64,000 bases of DNA from Granulibacter bethesdensis (GCF_001889545.1 NZ_CP018194.1:620001-684000), one strand, 5' to 3'. Shown: positions 7,248 to 17,189, counted from the first letter of the stretch. Notes: generated from the letters alone by a model not told the origin. Translations and numbers: made by a program.

Positions 7248-8921
7248 ATGAGCCAACACAACGAAGCCCTTTGCTCCGATCCTGATATGCTGGAAGGAAT
7301 CGAGCGGGAGTCGATGGATTTCGACGTGGTGATTGTCGGTGCCGGGCCTGCGGGCCTTTCAGCGGCGATCCGGCTGAAGCAGCTTTCCTCTGATCTCACC
7401 GTATGCGTGGTGGAAAAGGGCAGCGAGGTCGGGGCACATATCCTGTCCGGCGCGGTGATTGAACCGCGGGCGCTGGAGGAACTCATCCCGGAATGGCGTG
7501 AAAAAGGGGCGCCATTGCACACGCCAGCCTCGGAAGACCGGATGATGTATCTGACCGAAACGGGGGGATTTCGACTGCCCACCCCGCCTCAGATGCATAA
7601 TGAAGGAAACTACATCGTCAGTCTGGGTAATTTTGTGCGCTGGCTCGGAGAGCAGGCCGAGGCACTGGGAGTGGAGATTTACCCAGGCTTCGCAGCGGCT
7701 GGGCTGATTGAGGAAGAAGGCCGCATTGCCGGTGTAATAACGGGTGATATGGGCCTGGGGCGTGATGGTCAGCCTGGCCCGAATTTCCAGCCGGGGATGG
7801 AACTGCGCGCCACCTACACGATTTTCGCGGAAGGCTGCCGTGGGTCGCTCAGCAAGAAGCTGATGCAGCGTTTCAACCTGCGTGAGGGCGTGGATCCGCA
7901 GACCTATGGGATCGGCATCAAGGAGCTATGGGAAATCCCGAAAGAAAACCATCGTCCCGGGCTGGTCGTACATACGATGGGCTGGCCGATGGACAGCGCT
8001 ACTTATGGCGGCTCATTCCTGTATCATTTCGGCGATAATCTGGTCTCCTACGGTTTTGTCGTCGGTCTGGATTACGCCAATCCTTGGCTTTCCCCGTTTG
8101 ATGAGATGCAGCGGCTGAAAGCCCATCCCAAAATGCGCACGCATTTCGAAGGGGGGCGTCGTATCGCCTATGGTGCGCGGGCCCTCAGCGAGGGCGGCCT
8201 GCAATCCATTCCGAAGCTGACTTTTCCGGGTGGATTGCTGGTCGGGGATGCCGCAGGTTTTCTGAACGTGCCCAAGATCAAGGGTACGCATACGGCGATG
8301 AAATCAGGTGTGCTGGCAGCGGAGGCGATTGCCGATGCATTCATTGCTGACCGTGCGGCAGAGCCGGTCAGCTACACTGACAAGATCAGGGAAAGCTGGG
8401 TGTGGGAGGAACTGTCCGCGTCCCGGAATATCCGCCCCAGTTTCTCGCGGTTCGGGAATATTGGAGGTTTTCTGTATTCGGCGGTGGATACGGTGCTTTT
8501 CAAGGGGCGAGCACCATGGACGCTGCATCATCAGCACCCTGATCATAAGACATTGCGCCCGGCGGAGCAGGTGCAAAAGATCGACTATCCGAAACCCGAT
8601 GGCGTACTGACATTCGACCGCCTGTCCTCGGTTTATCTGAGTGGCACCAATCATGAGGAACAGCAGCCGGTTCATCTGAGGTTACGTGATCCGGGGCTTT
8701 GGAAGTCCGTCAACTGGGATGTGTTTCGTGCGCCGGAAAGCAGATACTGCCCTGCCGGTGTCTATGAGGTGGAACAGGCGGAGGAGGGGGAGGCAGCTCT
8801 GCGGATCAATGCGCAGAATTGCGTGCACTGCAAAACCTGCGACATCAAGGATCCTGACCAAAATATTGACTGGATTGTGCCGGAGGGCGGCGGCGGTCCG
8901 AATTATCCCGGCGGGATGTAG
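7248..8921 (+). CDS. etfD: Electron transfer flavoprotein-ubiquinone oxidoreductase
   Basis: A 557-residue membrane-associated enzyme passing electrons from ETF (fatty-acid and amino-acid oxidation) to ubiquinone. The FAD-binding motif VIVGAGPAGLSAAIRL sits near residue 30 and a second FAD segment GGLLVGDAAGFLNVPKIKG near 330. The C-terminal 4Fe-4S cysteines are one Cys in YCPAGVYE (about 501) and three in NCVHCKTCDIKDP (about 524-532). Length matches the family. The ATG at 7248 has GGAGAG upstream; a TTG-initiated extension to 7125 has no support. etfBA are not adjacent. Confidence 0.95.
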   Translation: MSQHNEALCSDPDMLEGIERESMDFDVVIVGAGPAGLSAAIRLKQLSSDLTVCVVEKGSEVGAHILSGAVIEPRALEELIPEWREKGAPLHTPASEDRMMYLTETGGFRLPTPPQMHNEGNYIVSLGNFVRWLGEQAEALGVEIYPGFAAAGLIEEEGRIAGVITGDMGLGRDGQPGPNFQPGMELRATYTIFAEGCRGSLSKKLMQRFNLREGVDPQTYGIGIKELWEIPKENHRPGLVVHTMGWPMDSATYGGSFLYHFGDNLVSYGFVVGLDYANPWLSPFDEMQRLKAHPKMRTHFEGGRRIAYGARALSEGGLQSIPKLTFPGGLLVGDAAGFLNVPKIKGTHTAMKSGVLAAEAIADAFIADRAAEPVSYTDKIRESWVWEELSASRNIRPSFSRFGNIGGFLYSAVDTVLFKGRAPWTLHHQHPDHKTLRPAEQVQKIDYPKPDGVLTFDRLSSVYLSGTNHEEQQPVHLRLRDPGLWKSVNWDVFRAPESRYCPAGVYEVEQAEEGEAALRINAQNCVHCKTCDIKDPDQNIDWIVPEGGGGPNYPGGM

Positions 8922-8931
8922 TAGAAAAACA

Positions 8932-8964
8932 AAAAGCGGCCTGACTGAAAATCAGGCCGCTTTT
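8932..8964. terminator. Bidirectional intrinsic terminator
   Basis: A perfect 13-bp stem, AAAAGCGGCCTGA / TCAGGCCGCTTTT, with loop CTGAAAA. The A-run at one foot and T-run at the other let it stop both the ETF-QO transcript and the convergent repeat-protein transcript that ends at 8998. Confidence 0.9.
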
Positions 8965-8997
8965 GTTGAGGGTTGATAGAGACAGAATCAAAAAGCG

Positions 8998-11900
8998 TCA
9001 GCCGAAGGCGCTTCTTTCAATGGCTGTCACGTCCAGAAGCGTGATTGTGCTTTGATCGGACAGGGTAAATACCTTGCCTGCGGATGTATTGATGGCGCTG
9101 GTAAAGGCAGCATCAATATCTGCTGAGGTATAACCGTTCAGTACAATGCGATCTTCCCATGTATGGAAGTTCTGGATTGTATAATGGGCACCTGCCTGTC
9201 CTGCATTGAGAACAAACAGATCGGCACCTGCATTTGCCTGACTTGCATTACCAATCAGCGTGTTATCGCCTGTTCCGGCATACATGATTGTTCCTGAAGC
9301 CTGAGACCCGTCCAGTGTTTCCTGACCACTGCCGGCAATCAGGATATTGTTTTGGCCCTGTGATTTCAGAACGTCTCCGTTGCCGCCGCCAGTCACGGTT
9401 GAATTATTGGCGGCCTGGATAAGATTGGCACCTGCGGTGCCTCCCTTGAAATATCCATTCTGGCCGGCCCATACGGTTATGTTGCCCGTGCCACCTTCGA
9501 TAGTGTCGGACGTATCAGGATAACCTGTATTGCCAAAATAAAGCACGTGCCCGCTGCCGTTAAAGACGGTCGTGTTGGCACTTCCGGTGGCAACAGTTGC
9601 ATTGCCAGAGTCCAGAATAACCAGACCACGGGCATTGCCGGCATAATATGTCAGATCACCGGCTCCGCCGAACAGTGTGGGTGAACCTGTGTCCGTGATG
9701 CTGCCAACAACAGTGCTGGCACCTGTTCCATTGATGAAAGTCGTGGAGTTTCCGGTCGTCATATAGACACCGGCATTGCTGCCAACGACGGTATTGGCAG
9801 CACCGGCCGCGTAAATTGTATCCGCGCCCTGGCTCCAGGTCAGATTGTTATCACCGACAAGCTGTACTCGGCTGCCCGCCTGACCGGTCAGGATTTTGCT
9901 GCCTGCTCCAAGGGCTTCAATCGTATCGTGGCCCTGGCCACCGTAAATAGTAGCATTGCCAGCATTATCGACAAAATTTGTGCTTCCGTCTCCGCCAACA
10001 AGCTGCGACCCGCGCCCGTTCGCAGTCAGTGTACCGCCATTTTGTCCACTGACCAGCGTATCCGCGCCACTGCCTCCCATAATGAGATCACGGGATGAGC
10101 CCCCTACCAGTATGCGGGGAGTGGATGAGTTGTTCTGAATTGTAATAGGCCCGGAAGCAGATGTCTGAACCTGGGGAGAAAGCGAAACGCTTTCAGGATG
10201 GAAAGGTGAGAAGGCAAGCTGTTGCAGGGCTGTCGAGACCTGGTTGACGGTGCCGGTAACAGTATAGGTTTTTCCATCAGCACTCAGCGTCCCGTTGCTC
10301 AGATGGCTGTAGGCTCCTTCGGCATCGGCTCCCAGTGTTGCTGTGGCCGTGATAATGGTATTGGGATCGATTGCGCTGAAAGTCTGATCTGCAAATGGGA
10401 GCAACGCAGATCTCAGGGCTACGATTCCGCTGCGGGATGTTGTGCCCGCGTTATTCGCCACTTCAAGGTTAATGGTTGAAGTTGTAACCTGCCCGGTGGC
10501 AGCCTGCCCCGCGGTCTGTGTGAATGTAAGCGTATTCAGAACGTTGGTGACATGGGTCGGGCTGCCGGAAATCGTGAAAGTTTTCCCGTCAGCGCTGACA
10601 GTTCCATAAAGGCTCGGGTCGGTGAATGTGCCACTGGCGCCGGTGATGGTGACCGTTGCTGTTATACCTTCTCCACTCTGCTGGGAGACGGTTACACCCG
10701 ACAGAATGGACAGCGGAACCTGATCTGTCCCGGACTGGCTGGAGTTAAAGCCTGTGATTGTTGGCGTCAGTGAATCTTCGATAGCAAGTTTGGAAGAGCC
10801 GTCGGAATCCTGGATCACGGCAACCCGTTTGGCAGCATAATTGCCTGTCAGCTGAAGAGTATATGATGTTGTGCCATCGGTGACAGTCAAACGATCTGTT
10901 GCACTATCAATCGTTGCTGATACGGCGCTGGTATAAGAAAGGGTGTTGAGGTCAATGTAATCACCATTGGAAAAGCCCTGGATGATTGCATTCTGACTGG
11001 CTGCCGGATCATTGATTTGAAGCAGGCCGCCTGTACCCTCCAGATCGATCGTCCCGGACAGATGGCCGCCTGAAGAAACGATCAGGGTTCCGGTGCCGGA
11101 AACGATCGTATTGGCCGCTGTACCACCGGAGGAGACTATCTGCATACCTCCGCTATTGACCGTGGTCCCGCTTGCGATCCCTCCGTTCATGACGAGCATT
11201 GAGGAAACCGTACTGGTATCAAGCAACACGCTGCTGGAGGTGATCCCTGACGATACAATGATACTTTCCTGGCGGCCGGTGATCAGGGTGCTCCCATCTC
11301 CGCTATCCTGTGTCTGGCTGAAGGCCCAGCCGCTGTAATCACCCTGTAATTTGAGTTGATAAGTTTGCCCTGATCCGGAAATGGTCAGCAAATGGCTGGT
11401 ATTATCATAAGAAACTGTTCTGCTGCCCTGGATGTATCGAAGTGAATTCAGATCAATGATGTCGCCATTGCTGAAGCCATTGATCTGCGCGCCTGATGCC
11501 AGAGCTGTGGGGGATGCAATCTCAAGTCTAGCCCCTGTTCCGCTCATGGTCAGGGTTCCAGAAAGGGTGCCGCCATTCTGGATGGTCAGCGTGCCGGCTC
11601 CATCGATGACTGAATTCGATGCAACGCCACCCTGATAGACATATTGCAGACCACCACTATGAATAATGGAGGCAATCGCTCTTCCGCCTGCGGAAACACG
11701 TTGCGTTCCCCCGCTGGAAATATCTGTCTGGCCGGTATAACCAAGAACAAGTTGGACGCCATTGGCTCCAACAGTGCTGCTGGTTGCAAAGCCTGTGTAC
11801 TGTGTGTTGCCGCTCCAGCTCTGCCCCATAACCCACATATAATTCTGTGGGTTGCTCCCACCGATAGAGAGGCTGTCAGCGGCGGAAGTCACGATAATTC

Positions 11901-14694
11901 CAAGACGATGAGCAGTCAGTAAAAGAGACTGATCCTGGGCATCAGATGATGATGATACGCCCCAGCCTGTATAATCACCGGACAGGCGCAGCCGGTACGT
12001 ATCCTGACCACTGGAGACGGAAAGATAACTGATGTTATTGCTGTTGGCCGATGTGGAATCGATAGAAACGACTGTTCCGGCCGCAGTCGCATTGATTGAG
12101 CCAAGGTCGAGCCTGTCCCCTTCATCAAACCCGTTAATGAGCGGATTGGCGGCGAGAGAGGAAGGTGCATCTATTTTCAGCAGGCTGCCTGAACCTGCCA
12201 TGGTAACCATATCGCTTAACAGACCGCCGCTGGCGACTTCGATGGTTCCGCTGCCTGATATTGTCGTGGTTGAAGCCAGTCCACCTGAGGAAATAATCAG
12301 ATGGCCTCCCTCGCTTATCGTTGTGAAGAATGATGAGCCACCGGAAAGAACAGTCTGACTGCCTCCATCCATGATGGAAACGCTGGTAGCGGTTCCTCCT
12401 TCTGATATTGTTTGTAAGCCACCACTTTGAACCGTGATGTTTGCGACGGAGCCACCGTTAGAAACGATCTGCACACCACCATTGAAAACAGCAGCGTCCA
12501 ATGAAGAGCCGAGAACCGTTTCTGTTCCATAGAGCTGTGTATTGGATGCGATTCCGGCAACACTCTGCGTACCGCCGGCAGAAACCAGGGACGATATTGC
12601 ATACGCTCCGGATTCAATAATCTGACTGCCACCAGAAAGAACAATGTTACTGTTCGTCGATGCTCCATTGCTGATATGGGCAATGCCACCGCTGGAAATA
12701 TAGGTGGACTGAACTATGCTGTATTGTGCGGCAAAAAGCTGGGTGGCAGATGTGGCCAGATCAGCGCCCAGAGTAAAATCGCTCAGTACTTCACCAGAGC
12801 TTGTATAATAATAACGGTTCAGAGCTTTGATCAGTGTGCTGCCATCTGTCTGGTCAGCATAAGCAACAAATTGCCAGCCGGGATCTGTCTGCGGCTGGGA
12901 TAGAAGCAGGGTGTATTGAATGCCGGAAGCGGAAACAATCAACTCACCTGAGTTATAACTAATCTGAGCGTTGGAAGAATAGGAGATATTATTGAAGTCA
13001 ATGCTATCTCCTTGAGTGAATCCATATATGCTCAGAAAATTATCATAGTTGCCCGTACTGTTCAGAACGATTTTGGACCCAGTTCCAGAAAGGCTGATCC
13101 CTCCCTTTATCTTGGCTCCTGAATCAACAATCAGCGTTCCTGCGCCGCTGATCACGGTAGCGGATGCTAGGCCGCCTACACGCCAGGCGGAGTCATACAT
13201 GACGTGCTGTACCCCGCCATCCAGAACGGTGGTGTTAAAAGCCGTGCCTCCGCCACGAATCTCCTGAATGCCACCACTGCTGACGGTTGTCGCGTAGGCA
13301 CCGTAAGAGCCAGGGATTGATGTACTGTAAGGCCCGTAGATGCGTTCTATTCCGCCATTCAGAACCTGTGTTCCGCTGGTAACCCCTCCGCTGGACCATA
13401 TGGCAACACCGCCGGCCTGAAGAATGCCGCCACTGCTGATGATGGTATTTTGCGCAATCGCTGATTGCCCTATGACGCTTTGACTACCTCCGTTCTCAAT
13501 CTGAGTGCCGGACGCAGTGCCATGAACAATCTGGGAACCACCTGATTGGACAGTCGCGCTGATGGCAATGGGGCTGTAAGGCGAATGAAAGCCGGGGCCT
13601 TCAATGGTTTCCGTGCTGCCGTTAGAGATGATTGTGCCGGATGTAGTCCCGTAATTATCGAGCACACCCCCTTGCGCCAGAACGGTGCTGATTGCTTGTC
13701 CGCCATATTGGACAGTCAGCAGGCTTCCACTTTGGACCTGTGTGGAGGAGACGGTCCCGCCTGCCATGACGATACCGTTGAGATAATCGGCGCGATCATC
13801 ATTTTTCAGCAACAATCCACTTGAGACCGTATTATTGCCAACAGAAACGGTATTCCCCCGTATGACGAGAAGTGTTGAGCCGTCAGAATCCGCAATTGTT
13901 TTCAGTTTTTCTGTGCCGCTCAGATTGGTCCTGAGGGCGAGCGTAAAGCGATCTGTGCCATTCGTTAGAGTGGCAGTCGGATTGTTGCCGGATGTATAAG
14001 TGACAGATGTATTGCCTGATGAGAATTGCAGGTTATTGATGTCGATGACGTCCGAAGAGTCAAAATCTGAAATATAAAAACCGCTTGCCAGATCAGCCTG
14101 ATTGTTAAGGGTCAGTTTTCCGCTGACAATGCTGGTTGCGCCGTCAATAGTGCCCCCTGAATCAATAACCAGGGAACCGCCACTACTGATGACTGCACTG
14201 ACCGCTGTGCCACCCGTGTAAACATGCTGAACTGCACCGCTATGGATGACGGTGGAGGTGGCAACTCCACCGCTGGAAACATTGACGGTGCCTGCAATCA
14301 AGTCAGCGCCGTCCAGGCTGCCGCCTTGCCTGACATTGACGGTACCAGAAACGATGCTTGCCTCAAAGGAGAAGCCATCGACATACATTCTGGCGCCTCC
14401 ATCAATGATGGTTCTATTGGCTGCGCCACCCTCAAAGACATCAAATTCTGCTGCATAACCGGATACGGTTGCGTTGTGGTCAATGCCTCCACTGAAAATC
14501 AGGCTGGCCCCCCATGTTCCAATCTGGCTGTTGGAGGTGATGCCACCGGATTCTGTGTAAATGGTAACGCTCGGCTGGACTATTGTGCCAATTGCAATAC
14601 CTCCATTTGCAACAGTGAGCTGGTTAATGCTGCCGGATTGACCAACGACAATGCCCGATGATGTCTGGCCTGAACTGATGACTAGCTGTGACAC
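8998..14694 (-). CDS. Giant strand-loop-strand repeat surface protein with type-I-secretion-like C terminus
   Basis: A 1898-residue protein. Residues 1 to about 1305 are short AIDA-type repeats (GGxAxxTxVxSGGxQxV pattern) arranged in five larger blocks (about 1-280, 280-626, 626-930, 930-1141, 1141-1305). Each block ends in a roughly 110-residue unit containing a NGFSNGDxIDLN-type motif. Two related beta-sandwich-like repeats follow (about 1306-1525; each has G-TxSADGKT-T-G). Then come Gly/Asn/Asp-rich degenerate RTX-like repeats starting GGSGADTLVSG. The tail (FVLNAG..., EDRIVLNGYT, DQSTITLLDVTAI) resembles type I secretion target domains. No Sec signal peptide and no C-terminal autotransporter barrel are present. 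The start is GTG at 14694 with a weak ribosome site. An ATG-GAT-TAA two-codon frame ends 4 bases upstream. Base composition is visibly less GC-rich than neighbours. Likely an adhesin or matrix protein; the function is inferred. Confidence 0.85.
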   Translation of the reverse strand: MSQLVISSGQTSSGIVVGQSGSINQLTVANGGIAIGTIVQPSVTIYTESGGITSNSQIGTWGASLIFSGGIDHNATVSGYAAEFDVFEGGAANRTIIDGGARMYVDGFSFEASIVSGTVNVRQGGSLDGADLIAGTVNVSSGGVATSTVIHSGAVQHVYTGGTAVSAVISSGGSLVIDSGGTIDGATSIVSGKLTLNNQADLASGFYISDFDSSDVIDINNLQFSSGNTSVTYTSGNNPTATLTNGTDRFTLALRTNLSGTEKLKTIADSDGSTLLVIRGNTVSVGNNTVSSGLLLKNDDRADYLNGIVMAGGTVSSTQVQSGSLLTVQYGGQAISTVLAQGGVLDNYGTTSGTIISNGSTETIEGPGFHSPYSPIAISATVQSGGSQIVHGTASGTQIENGGSQSVIGQSAIAQNTIISSGGILQAGGVAIWSSGGVTSGTQVLNGGIERIYGPYSTSIPGSYGAYATTVSSGGIQEIRGGGTAFNTTVLDGGVQHVMYDSAWRVGGLASATVISGAGTLIVDSGAKIKGGISLSGTGSKIVLNSTGNYDNFLSIYGFTQGDSIDFNNISYSSNAQISYNSGELIVSASGIQYTLLLSQPQTDPGWQFVAYADQTDGSTLIKALNRYYYTSSGEVLSDFTLGADLATSATQLFAAQYSIVQSTYISSGGIAHISNGASTNSNIVLSGGSQIIESGAYAISSLVSAGGTQSVAGIASNTQLYGTETVLGSSLDAAVFNGGVQIVSNGGSVANITVQSGGLQTISEGGTATSVSIMDGGSQTVLSGGSSFFTTISEGGHLIISSGGLASTTTISGSGTIEVASGGLLSDMVTMAGSGSLLKIDAPSSLAANPLINGFDEGDRLDLGSINATAAGTVVSIDSTSANSNNISYLSVSSGQDTYRLRLSGDYTGWGVSSSSDAQDQSLLLTAHRLGIIVTSAADSLSIGGSNPQNYMWVMGQSWSGNTQYTGFATSSTVGANGVQLVLGYTGQTDISSGGTQRVSAGGRAIASIIHSGGLQYVYQGGVASNSVIDGAGTLTIQNGGTLSGTLTMSGTGARLEIASPTALASGAQINGFSNGDIIDLNSLRYIQGSRTVSYDNTSHLLTISGSGQTYQLKLQGDYSGWAFSQTQDSGDGSTLITGRQESIIVSSGITSSSVLLDTSTVSSMLVMNGGIASGTTVNSGGMQIVSSGGTAANTIVSGTGTLIVSSGGHLSGTIDLEGTGGLLQINDPAASQNAIIQGFSNGDYIDLNTLSYTSAVSATIDSATDRLTVTDGTTSYTLQLTGNYAAKRVAVIQDSDGSSKLAIEDSLTPTITGFNSSQSGTDQVPLSILSGVTVSQQSGEGITATVTITGASGTFTDPSLYGTVSADGKTFTISGSPTHVTNVLNTLTFTQTAGQAATGQVTTSTINLEVANNAGTTSRSGIVALRSALLPFADQTFSAIDPNTIITATATLGADAEGAYSHLSNGTLSADGKTYTVTGTVNQVSTALQQLAFSPFHPESVSLSPQVQTSASGPITIQNNSSTPRILVGGSSRDLIMGGSGADTLVSGQNGGTLTANGRGSQLVGGDGSTNFVDNAGNATIYGGQGHDTIEALGAGSKILTGQAGSRVQLVGDNNLTWSQGADTIYAAGAANTVVGSNAGVYMTTGNSTTFINGTGASTVVGSITDTGSPTLFGGAGDLTYYAGNARGLVILDSGNATVATGSANTTVFNGSGHVLYFGNTGYPDTSDTIEGGTGNITVWAGQNGYFKGGTAGANLIQAANNSTVTGGGNGDVLKSQGQNNILIAGSGQETLDGSQASGTIMYAGTGDNTLIGNASQANAGADLFVLNAGQAGAHYTIQNFHTWEDRIVLNGYTSADIDAAFTSAINTSAGKVFTLSDQSTITLLDVTAIERSAFG

Positions 14695-15132
14695 TGGCTT
14701 AATCCATGTAATTAATTTTTATATAAATATACTTTCAAGTAATATGTGGGATAATTTTGATAAAATCAAAATATTTATCGTACATTTGGAAGTGAACTGG
14801 CATATTGGAAGAAATTTTGAATGAAGGTATTAACTTCATAAAGTTTATAATTTGTAAAAAAGTTAATTTATTTTTGCCTTTTGTTTATTTTAGTTTTGGT
14901 GAAGGCATCGATGGAGCCTCCCATCGAACGCGGGGCGGGTGCGCGTGTCTGACGTGTCATGATGCTGGACAGGCCGGATGTGATCCGCTAAACCCGCCCG
15001 CTCAATCGGAACGTGGGAGACCGGTTCACCCACTCGCTGGTCCTGATCAGGGCTGGCGGGTTCTTCGTGCTTTGGTGCGGAGTGGGCGGTCGTTCGAACC
15101 ACGGTCCTGGATGACTAACAGGAGCCAGGATT
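14695..15132. other. 438-base intergenic region: AT-rich patch, then GC-rich rplK leader
   Basis: Positions 14700-14890 are strikingly AT-rich and must hold the minus-strand promoter of the repeat protein. On the plus strand TATAAT (14846-14851) is visible, but without a well-spaced -35 box. From 14900 the composition returns to GC-rich. GGGCGGGT (14933-14940) and ACCCGCCC (14992-14999) could pair in an rplK leader. No secE, nusG or tRNA-Trp is present, and no credible coding frame was found. Confidence 0.6.
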
Positions 15133-15567
15133 ATGGCAAAAAAGATCGTCGGCTATGTCAAGCTGCAGATCCCTGCGGGCAAGGCGAATCCCTCTCCGCC
15201 GGTTGGTCCGGCGCTGGGTCAGCGCGGCCTGAACATCATGCAGTTCTGCAAGGAATTCAATGCGGCTACGCAGGCTATGGAGCCCGGCATGCCGGTTCCG
15301 GTGGTGATCACCGCCTATGCGGACCGTACGTTCAGCTTCATCACCAAGACCCCGCCGAACACCTATTTCCTGCTGAAGGCGGCGAAGGTGCAGAAAGGGT
15401 CGCCCACGGTTGGCAAGAGCGCTGCGGTGGGCCGTGTGACCATGTCCCAGCTGCGTGAAATCGCGGAAACCAAATTCCAGGACATGAACGCGAACGATAT
15501 TGACGGTGCCGTCCGGATGCTGGCGGGTTCCGCCAAGTCCATGGGCCTGACCGTGGTGGAGGGCTGA
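15133..15567 (+). CDS. rplK: 50S ribosomal protein L11
   Basis: A 144-residue L11, which binds the GTPase-associated region of 23S rRNA and contacts elongation factors. The N terminus carries the Pro-rich family motif [19 protein letters not shown]. The C-terminal rRNA-binding domain ends [10 protein letters not shown]. Length is normal. AGGAGCCAGG precedes the ATG. It heads the rplK-rplA pair with only four bases to rplA. The secE-nusG genes that commonly precede rplK are not present; a giant repeat-protein gene occupies that side. Confidence 0.98.
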   Translation: MAKKIVGYVKLQIPAGKANPSPPVGPALGQRGLNIMQFCKEFNAATQAMEPGMPVPVVITAYADRTFSFITKTPPNTYFLLKAAKVQKGSPTVGKSAAVGRVTMSQLREIAETKFQDMNANDIDGAVRMLAGSAKSMGLTVVEG

Positions 15568-15571
15568 TCCG

Positions 15572-16264
15572 ATGGCACATAACAAGCGTCTGAAAGCGGC
15601 CCGCGCGTCCGTCGACAGCACAAAGTTCTATCCGTTGACCGAGGCCGTGGCGCTGGCGAAGACCAACGCCCGTGCGAAGTTCGATGAGACGATCGAAATC
15701 TCCCTGAACCTCGGCATTGATCCGCGTCACGCGGACCAGATGGTGCGTGGTCTGGTGTCTCTGCCGAATGGCACGGGCAAGACCCTGCGCGTCGGCGTGT
15801 TCGCCCGTGGCCCGAAGGCCGAGGAAGCGAAAGCGGCCGGTGCCGATGTGGTCGGCGCTGAAGATCTGGCGGAACTGGTGCAGAACGGCACCATTGAGTT
15901 TGATCGCTGCATTGCGACCCCGGATATGATGGCCCTGGTTGGTCGTCTGGGCAAAATCCTTGGTCCGCGTGGCCTGATGCCGAACCCGAAGCTCGGCACT
16001 GTGACCATGGACGTCAAGGGCGCGGTGACCGCCGCCAAGTCCGGCCAGATCGAGTTCCGCGCCGAAAAGGCCGGTATCATCCATGCCGGTATCGGCAAGG
16101 CGAGCTTCGATGCCGACAAGCTGGTCGAGAACATTCGCGCTCTGGTTGATGCCGTCCAGAAGGCAAAGCCGACCGGTGCGAAGGGGACTTATCTCCAGAA
16201 AGCCGCGCTCAGCTCCTCCATGGGGCCTGGCATGCGTCTGGATGTATCGTCCCTGACGGTCTGA
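15572..16264 (+). CDS. rplA: 50S ribosomal protein L1
   Basis: A 230-residue L1, the mobile-stalk protein that helps release deacylated tRNA and in many bacteria represses translation of its own rplK-rplA mRNA. The signature region [20 protein letters not shown] is intact (about 125-145). Length is normal. It is co-transcribed with rplK; the 317 bases to rplJ hold an L10-type leader rather than a clear terminator. Confidence 0.98.
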   Translation: MAHNKRLKAARASVDSTKFYPLTEAVALAKTNARAKFDETIEISLNLGIDPRHADQMVRGLVSLPNGTGKTLRVGVFARGPKAEEAKAAGADVVGAEDLAELVQNGTIEFDRCIATPDMMALVGRLGKILGPRGLMPNPKLGTVTMDVKGAVTAAKSGQIEFRAEKAGIIHAGIGKASFDADKLVENIRALVDAVQKAKPTGAKGTYLQKAALSSSMGPGMRLDVSSLTV

Positions 16265-16581
16265 CCGGATAGATCATCCGGTTGAATGGAATACGCTCCG
16301 CCGGGCATTCGCCGGGCGGAGCGGGCAGGGAAGTCTCGGCTTCCCGCTATCCTGTCCAAGACCACACGTGTCGCATCGGATCACGGTCCGGGTTGACTTA
16401 AAGGGAAATGCCGCAGGCATCCCGCGCGTGGAAGACGGGTCGGTCATTGGGTGGGGCTTATGTCCTGCCTCTGATGTCGGTTCCGGATAAAGGACAGGCG
16501 AATGCATCACCGTTGATGCGGGGGTGCATGGGTAACTGATCCGGCCGGGTGGTCCTGCCGGATTGAACAGGAGTGAGTGCG
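16265..16581 (+). promoter_or_regulatory. Candidate L10 leader of rplJL
   Basis: This 317-base gap before rplJ holds several stem-loops: GCTCCGCC (16295-16302) with GGCGGAGC (16315-16322); GCATCA-CCGT-TGATGC (16504-16519); and ATCCGGC (16539-16545) with GCCGGAT (16557-16563), ending just before the AGGAG of rplJ. In many bacteria the L10-L7/L12 complex binds such a leader and represses rplJL translation. Position and structure fit; the specific L10 binding motif was not verified. Confidence 0.5.
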
Positions 16582-17100
16582 TTGGAGCGTACGGAGAAGC
16601 GAGAATTCGTTGCCTCCCTCGCCGCCGTGTTCGCGGAAACCTCGATTGTTGTCGTCACCCAGAACAAGGGTTTGACGGTGGCAGAGGTGACCGAGTTGCG
16701 TCGGCGGGTCAGGGCGGCAGGTGCGAATTACAAGGTCGCCAAGAACCGTCTGGCCAACCTCGCCCTGGAAGGGTCCCAGTTCGAAGGCATCAAGCCGCTG
16801 CTGAAAGGTCCGACCGCGCTCGCGTGGTCTGAGGATCCGGTCGCTGCGGCAAAGGTTGTCGTCGACTTCGCCAAGACCAATGACAAGCTGGCTATTCTCG
16901 GCGGTTCTCTTGGCAGCCAGACGCTTGATGCGTCCGGCGTCAAGGCGCTTGCCGAGCTGCCGTCTCTGGACACGCTGCGTGCGCAGCTCGTGGGGCTCAT
17001 CTCGACCCCCGCGACGCGTATCGCTGGCGTCCTCCAGGCACCGGCTGGCCAGCTGGCACGGGTCTTCGGGGCTTATTCCAAGAAGGAAGAGGCGGCCTGA
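16582..17100 (+). CDS. rplJ: 50S ribosomal protein L10
   Basis: A 172-residue L10, base of the L7/L12 stalk. The start chosen is TTG at 16582, eight bases after AGGAG (16569-16573). It yields [13 protein letters not shown], which fits the usual N terminus of the family. The GTG at 16573 overlaps the ribosome site and would add three residues. The C-terminal L12-binding helix ends in AYSKKEEAA. It is followed by rplL after 89 bases, forming the autoregulated rplJL unit. Confidence 0.95.
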   Translation: MERTEKREFVASLAAVFAETSIVVVTQNKGLTVAEVTELRRRVRAAGANYKVAKNRLANLALEGSQFEGIKPLLKGPTALAWSEDPVAAAKVVVDFAKTNDKLAILGGSLGSQTLDASGVKALAELPSLDTLRAQLVGLISTPATRIAGVLQAPAGQLARVFGAYSKKEEAA

Positions 17101-17189
17101 TCGGCCCGATTCTCATCGGAAAAGTGATCAACTGTTCAGGCAAAGGCTTGAACGGACCGGAACAACGACTAAACTAAAGGCATAAACAA

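Noticed and set aside
10000-13800. Short repeated motifs in the giant gene, considered as a CRISPR array
   Set aside because: The repeats are degenerate at DNA level, in frame, and encode protein repeats; no constant-length spacers.
14805-15458. Frame running from the AT-rich patch into rplK, considered as a nusG remnant
   Set aside because: The translation shows no NusG or SecE motif and overlaps rplK in another frame.
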